From Limanda limanda (Eukaryota; Chordata; Actinopteri; Pleuronectiformes; Pleuronectidae), in the NCBI RefSeq assembly GCF_963576545.1, contig NC_083645.1:2313501-2377500 (forward strand): a stretch of DNA of 64,000 bases, in the 5' to 3' direction. The notes under the pieces were generated by a model, which ran no database searches, was not told where the DNA came from, and saw nothing but the letters and a program-made list of their open reading frames with translations. Position numbers and translations under genes: made by a program. Of this stretch, positions 57,966 through 64,000 are shown piece after piece. The stretch's first letter is position 1, and every line of letters begins with the position of its first letter.

Positions 57966-58423
57966 AAAATAAAATACCGTGATTAAAATAAAAGTTATCC
58001 CCCATGTTTAAGTTCCTTCATAACACTTAATATTCGAAACATGCACAAGGAAAGGGGATCCCATTGAGCAACAGGATTGCTTTTAGGAAATATCAGTGTA
58101 TATTTTTTTCAGTTGTTTATTTCAACATAATCTACAAGACTACACTGTAGTTAAGGTTATACAATTTGAGAACCATTAAAAACACCTGAATAAAATGAAG
58201 TATGACGTAGGATGTGAAACTGAGAGGCTTGACAACACATGTGTTGATTGTTTTGGAGAGTTAACAAAATACCAGTATGAAGTAGAACCTTGACATTTAC
58301 ATTCATCTTTTCTAATTTGATACATGATAACTCTAATTATCACCCAAAGGAAAATTAATTACAGATACATTTGCTCCACGATTACTGACAGAGAAATTAG
58401 GGATTACTGATGTGGTTTTAATC

Positions 58424-58454
58424 ACACGCACACACACAGACACACAGACACACA

Positions 58455-58488
<34 letters not shown>
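58424..58488. repeat. Compound (CACAGA)n(CA)n microsatellite
   Basis: CACACAGA units followed by about 14 CA units. Confidence 0.93.
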
Positions 58489-58490
<2 letters not shown>

Positions 58491-59030
58491 GGCGGCTGGC
58501 CCTTGTAAGTGGTCTTTGTCAAAGGGAGCAGATTAGCTATAATAGAGTCCTATGGGCCGCGCAGCTTCACTGTGATATAGTAGATGGGCCTGTCAGTTTG
58601 ACAGACAGCTTATGGTTCTGTGGCTGGATGGCTGCAGAGAGGGGTAAAGGTGTGGAGAGGAGGAGACACAGGAAGAGAGTGATGGATGCCACCCCTCTCT
58701 GGGCCATAACGAATGAGTGATCTCCACATATCTGTCACCTGACGAGAGGAAGGGAGAGGGTAGAGGGGGAGAGAGAGACAGCACATAGAGGCAGGCACAT
58801 CCATTCCCGGCCAGTCCTTCCCCACCAACCCGGTGGGGTACTGAGTAGTAAATCTAACACGCCTTATTTTCCTGATTGCCCTTTTGACAAGATAAAGAGC
58901 TTGGAAGCCCACAGGGATGTCCTGAGCTGTCCCTGGGCCAATCACAGAGCTGACAGCAGGAGTAAATCTGATGGAATACACATATACACGTGCTAGCTGG
59001 CAGTTCTGTTTTGATGGATTTAAGTCCACA

Positions 59031-59031
<1 letters not shown>

Positions 59032-59074
<43 letters not shown>
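59032..59074. repeat. (AC)n microsatellite
   Basis: About 21 uninterrupted AC units. Confidence 0.95.
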
Positions 59075-59077
<3 letters not shown>

Positions 59078-59500
59078 CAGAAACCAGTCCATGATGAAAT
59101 ACCTTGCAAAATAACAGGAAACCTGAACATTAAATGTTCTTGTTGTCTGAGGCATGTCAACTTTCAAACCGTCAATGAATAAAGCCAAATAAACTCTAAA
59201 CATTTCTTGATTGTTCAACAGAGCAAACAGGCTCACTGCTAAGTTAATCACAATGAAATCACATACTCCAGAAGTAAATACACAATCAGTAAGAATATAG
59301 TTAAACTTAAAGATCAAACTCTGCAAACACATCAGCCATAAGATAACATATTATGAATTCCAGATCACTTTGAAGCAAAAGAATTCTACTTTTGTATTCT
59401 TGAATTTGTGTAAACTATTAAAATCCCTCTGAAAAAATCTGAGGATACTTTTAATCCAACTTTTCTCAATGGGCTCTGGTGTGTTTGCTTGATTGGTTAA

Positions 59501-59735
<235 letters not shown>

Positions 59736-61324
59736 GACTGGTATGAAAGCAGTTAATCTACCAAACAACCAGGCCAGGAGTACCCGGCAAGGTGGCCTAG
59801 AGACTATGCAGCTCCTCTCCTCTCCCTTTTTCAAACAGCACATGCATTTTTTCCATTGTTGTAGCTGTGGCAGGCGGGGGTCAACTGTGTGAAAATATTG
59901 AATAAAATTGTTGGATTTTAAATCGTGTTGTTCTGGACAGACAGCAGAGAGCAGTGAAATCACTGGTTTCCTTCAAACCAGTTCAAAAACATAAAGTAAC
60001 TGGGTTTTGTTCGGTATGTTTGGTACCATTTTGAACTTGCCAGTGTCTGCGCTACAGAAAGAGGAAACTCCAAAGAAGTGTCAAACAGGTGGATAAACAG
60101 TTGTTCACCGACAAATATATCTAATAATTATAATTATTATTATAATAATAATAATTATATATCTAACACCAATAGTAATAATAATCTCTTTGTATTATTA
60201 GTCACAATCAATAGTGGCTTCCATTCCATTTACTGTTAAGGTTAATAAGAACATATTGCCAATTCAGAAATCAAGGATGATAAAGGTCTACTGACTCCAA
60301 GAACAAAGGTTCAGACATTACTGATCTCCTCACCTTCAAAAAGATAAGAGCCTGAAGCAACATCCTGATCTCGAGGGGAGAGTTCACTATAAACAGGTTC
60401 TACCCACGCACAGGGAATATTAATTTGTATCTCTCTGTGTAGATATTTTCCCATTTTGTCTTAAGTATCTGCTAATCATTTGTTTCTTCTTCATTACTGT
60501 TCTGTAACCACCCACATTCATGCATGGAATGTATTGATTCATTTGGCATTTCCTGCATAGATTAGTCTTAGAATGGATAATGATTTCCTGGTGTATGTAA
60601 TATGTAATGCTTCTTTGTATATAATCTTAGTGCCCTCAGTTATGGACAGCCAAATCCATAAACCCCATATAAAGTCAAGGTATGGAACAACAAGATCAGT
60701 TGAGTCAATCATTCAAAAGTATTCATCAATCACAAACACATCAAGTAGGATTAAGAAAAGGTTTTCTAGCTTCACTCTGCACAATAGACTGTTTATAAAA
60801 AGCTTTTCACACACCGTCCAGCTCACAAACAATGGAGGTATAATTCTGAATAGCCCCAGAGCATCAACACAGGAGAAGAGAACAACCCCTTCCAAATAGG
60901 CAGGTTTAGAAAGGGCACCGCACTTGCATCGATGAAATAAAATTTCTTCCGGATTAGTCATGATAACAATGTCGAATAAAAATTATGGCCAAGTACTGTG
61001 TAGTCACATGTCTTGACAGTTACCACAGCGATTTGTTTCTCATTCTAAACAACTTTCGCTTTTCTAATAAGGCTCACGTGCTTGTTATACAGTAGTTAGT
61101 CATTAATGGTTAAACAGATGGAGAAGTTTAATCAAGTATAGACTTGTGTCCCACTGCCGACAGATGTTGTAGCCCACAGCATCAAGCAGCCGGTTCATGG
61201 AATTTAGATGTCTGGGACTATAAAGTTGTTGTCAAGGCAACAGCTTGTTTATTTAACCACTTCCAGTTTCTAACATTTTAAATAATAAGGCGTGTGCTTG
61301 TTTTTTTTCTCCTTGTGTTTGTAG

Positions 61325-61778
61325 TGATGGTGTTAGATTTTAAGTTAATGGATGGAGGCCAAAGGCTGAACACAGGAGCAGATATAGGAATGAAATTGTT
61401 TTAATCAACACTTAGACATGGAACAGTCTCTGATTCTCATCAGCTTGGTGTTCTGACTAGTGTGTTTTTAAAATGTGAATCCAGTAATTAGGAATGCAGA
61501 ATGAGAGGCAGACTAGTATCTGAGTGAGTGTATTTGGTTGTGGTGGCTGGATGAGCATGGTGGTTATGGCAGGGCTGGCAGGTGATTCTGGACAAAAATA
61601 GCAACAGTTAGTCTGGGTGAACAGGCAAGTTAAACTTTCAAGACCAAGGAAGTAGGCAGAGGCTGACCGAAGCGTGATTACTACAAGGTGAGTGGCAATC
61701 TAGCAGTGTTGTAGTGAGGCAGACAGGTGCCGGGTCCAATGTAGGACCGGAAGCAAAGCAGCTACACCCGGCTGTCAC
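61325..61778 (-). mobile_element. Possible degenerate LTR
   Basis: The left part (GGCTGAACACAGGAGCAGAT then GAAATTGTTTTAATCAACAC) resembles the U5/R side of fish gypsy LTRs in reverse, and the right end is ACACCCGGCTGTCACA, so the minus strand would start TGTGACAGCCGGG. A left border, TSD and internal region are lacking. Low certainty. Confidence 0.3.
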
Positions 61779-64000
61779 AAAAAACACAGACTACTGACAT
61801 AGATCCATATAACTCACTGTTCAAGTTTACTGCAGGCTGAGATAAAATCTCATAATATAGCAAGAAAAAAGGGGCAACCGTGTCCATTGCTTAATCAATT
61901 AACTGCTATCACGACTTCATTATTAGTCTAGATATAATTTGAGATGACATTTATCATGATATTAAGATAAGGCAGAATTTTGTCTTTGAAAACTTCATTC
62001 ATCAATACTTCTAATATTAAGCCAATAACCCTAATCAGTTTATTTATATAAGTATATCTTGAAATTTGTGAACACCAGTGCATTTCAATGCATTTAGTTG
62101 TTGTGTAGCAGTTGTTGAGGAATTTTTGACCATCCTCACATATTACTGTATGTGCCTTTTTATATTGAATATAATTTAATATTATATTATATCTGTAAAG
62201 GAGAATAGTGCCTGTCTAATTCAACAGATACTCCCTTCTCTCTTTAAGCAGTACCAAAGGTCAGGTTATAGATAAAGGACCAACCAACAGAACATTGTAG
62301 TGTCTACACTTAGCAACTTTCATATCTAACTCAGATGAGCCACAGAGAGAGACACCAACTTCAACTCTCACCAACTGTAACTATTTTGCGTATTTCACCA
62401 GTGGCAAGACATAAGGACACAATGTGATTTAGGAATCCATGCTTTAGGCTTAAGTATCCAACAGGATGTGAACACTTACATGTAACATAGAGAGTGACAG
62501 CAATTCTAGCCATTCATGGATGTGCTGTTGGAATGGGTCATTCAGGTAGAGGTAGATAAATGGGAAGGTTGTGGGAAACATCTTCAGACTTGGGGATGAC
62601 AATTTCTCATGTTGCTCTGTAAGCGTTTGTATGTTGTCCCACCTTCTGGTCTCCTTGATGCATCAAGTCTACATTAGAAACTACTGCATTAGACATCAGC
62701 TGCTGCCTGAGTTCTCCATTCACCAGTTTGCAGAAAAACCTCCATAACAGCAGTGATGTTGATTGTTTTTCTTCTACTTCTTTTAGGGATTTTTTTCTAT
62801 TGAAAATGAATAACAGTTATTTAATATGAATACTCAAAATCAGTATTTGAAGTTCATTTTAACATAACTGATTCTCGTTAATAAAAGGTAGAGTTGGATC
62901 CAGTGATCAACATCTTTCTTTGTAAAAAGCAAGAAAACTTTAGCTTTATAGTGTGTTGCAATTATGAGTAAGCCAAAAGCCACAGAATTGTAATTCTGAT
63001 TTTTTTTAGCTCTATTATTTATTTAGCACACATTAGCCCTTGTGTAAATCAACTTTACTTCATTTTATTTATGGAAGATTAAAAATAATTATATTAATAA
63101 TTTTTCCACACTGAGTAAGCTACAACCAAGGCTAACCAGAGAAATACAAGCATCTCATCAACAGTACGCAAAACCTTGTCTTCATAAGAGTCTTACTCTA
63201 TACCCTCTTTTCACAGGTCAAAAAACCCACTCAATCCAACTGGCTTTAGTCTGCAATAGGATGGATACAATCAGCATTCAATCCCAGGTGAAACGACTCT
63301 GCACTACATGGGTTGCTCTGATCGGCTGCATGGAAACGAGTTCAATAGGAAGACAGAAAGATGAGAGTGCTACTCAGGTTTTGGTGTATTTGTGACATCG
63401 AAGAGAACACACCAGGAAAAAACAGACTCCTCTACAGGCAACGAGAAAGTGGTACTACCTTTAAAGCAGGTTGCCTGTGTTAAAAAAACCTTTATATACC
63501 ACTAATTTTGGTGTGAAAGAGGTATTAAAGCCCTATGGCTACATATTCTAATTGCTGTAGGGTCTGTTGCCATGTGGTTAGGGGCTTCTCAAGAATATAT
63601 CAGACAAAATTCCATCCAGCCCTGTACAGTTGACATTTAGAGCTCACTGTCACAAATTAATGTCAGCTTTAGCCTTCAAATCCACACCATTGATAATTTT
63701 GTTTCCCAAATCCTTAATAAGCATAACATTTCAAATAACAACAGCCATTCTTTAAATATCCACCGAAGACATCATTACATTACAGATATGTAAATATACA
63801 GCAAGCTAATATTGATTTGTCAAATAAAATGTAAAATTGGATTATTTTTCCATAGATAAGAGCCCTGACTATTCCTTTTCCATTATTACTGAATGCTGAT
63901 GGGGCTGTCTGTGTGTGTTCGGCTTATCCTCCCCACAGCTCCTCCTCTTCCATTCACCGTAGATTAGGAGTGAGAAAAGCTCTGTAACATTATCTCTGAA
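61779..64000. other. No gene seen
   Basis: AT-rich, non-repetitive by eye to the end of the window. No coding frame of note. Confidence 0.5.

Noticed and set aside
58610..59332. 240-codon minus-strand frame with a Cys-Val run
   Set aside because: The run is a CA microsatellite; the flanking residues show no domain.

Overview
The window looks like a gene-poor stretch of a ray-finned fish (teleost, probably percomorph) nuclear genome. I find no convincing host exon. What can be supported is transposable elements and simple repeats in AT-rich single-copy-like sequence. The teleost call rests on remembered repeat signatures (an L2-type LINE tail, a Tc1-type transposase fossil, tRNA-headed and 'CCCATATTCACA' dispersed repeats, TTAA-flanked short transposons), not on a database search.

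The centrepiece, at 12385-18122 on the minus strand, is a 5.74-kb Ty3/gypsy LTR retrotransposon of the chromovirus (Tf1/sushi-like) type. It has two 618-bp LTRs that I read as identical, a perfect 5-bp target duplication (ATGCT), an uninterrupted gag ending in a CCHC knuckle, and a pol in the -1 frame carrying protease, RT, RNase H, integrase and a C-terminal chromodomain. There is no tRNA-type primer site. Instead the ten bases starting 2 nt inside the LTR border are exactly complementary to LTR bases at the predicted mRNA 5' end, the arrangement expected for Tf1-style self-priming.

Smaller mobile DNA, left to right: a teleost dispersed repeat (517-612); an L2-like LINE 3' end (1889-2495); a 5'-truncated poly(A) retroinsertion with a 12-bp target duplication (3615-3958); a TTA-flanked Harbinger-like MITE (5759-6220); a Tc1 fossil (7390-7895); two abutting TTAA-type elements (about 19420-20058); a Harbinger-like stretch with a MADF-domain remnant (23145-23823); a CpG-rich MITE-like fragment (29060-29275); a LINE tail (30440-30537); a 169-bp solo LTR (32558-32726); a Tc1 DNAP/SPDLN scrap (36587-36690); three pieces of one dispersed repeat (42218, 42853, 44903); two more TTAA MITEs (49736-50222, 54870-55406); a hAT deletion derivative that keeps a BED zinc finger and has a perfect 8-bp target duplication (56743-57481); and a tRNA-headed repeat (57838-57965). 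Three further stretches look like eroded LTRs (45540-46080, 53077-53520, 61325-61778).

Microsatellites are common, mostly CA/GT, the largest being a TATC array followed by TA (59501-59735). The mobile elements are independent insertions with no shared pathway. Only the chromovirus appears complete enough to move by itself. The hAT and TTAA elements would need a transposase supplied from elsewhere.
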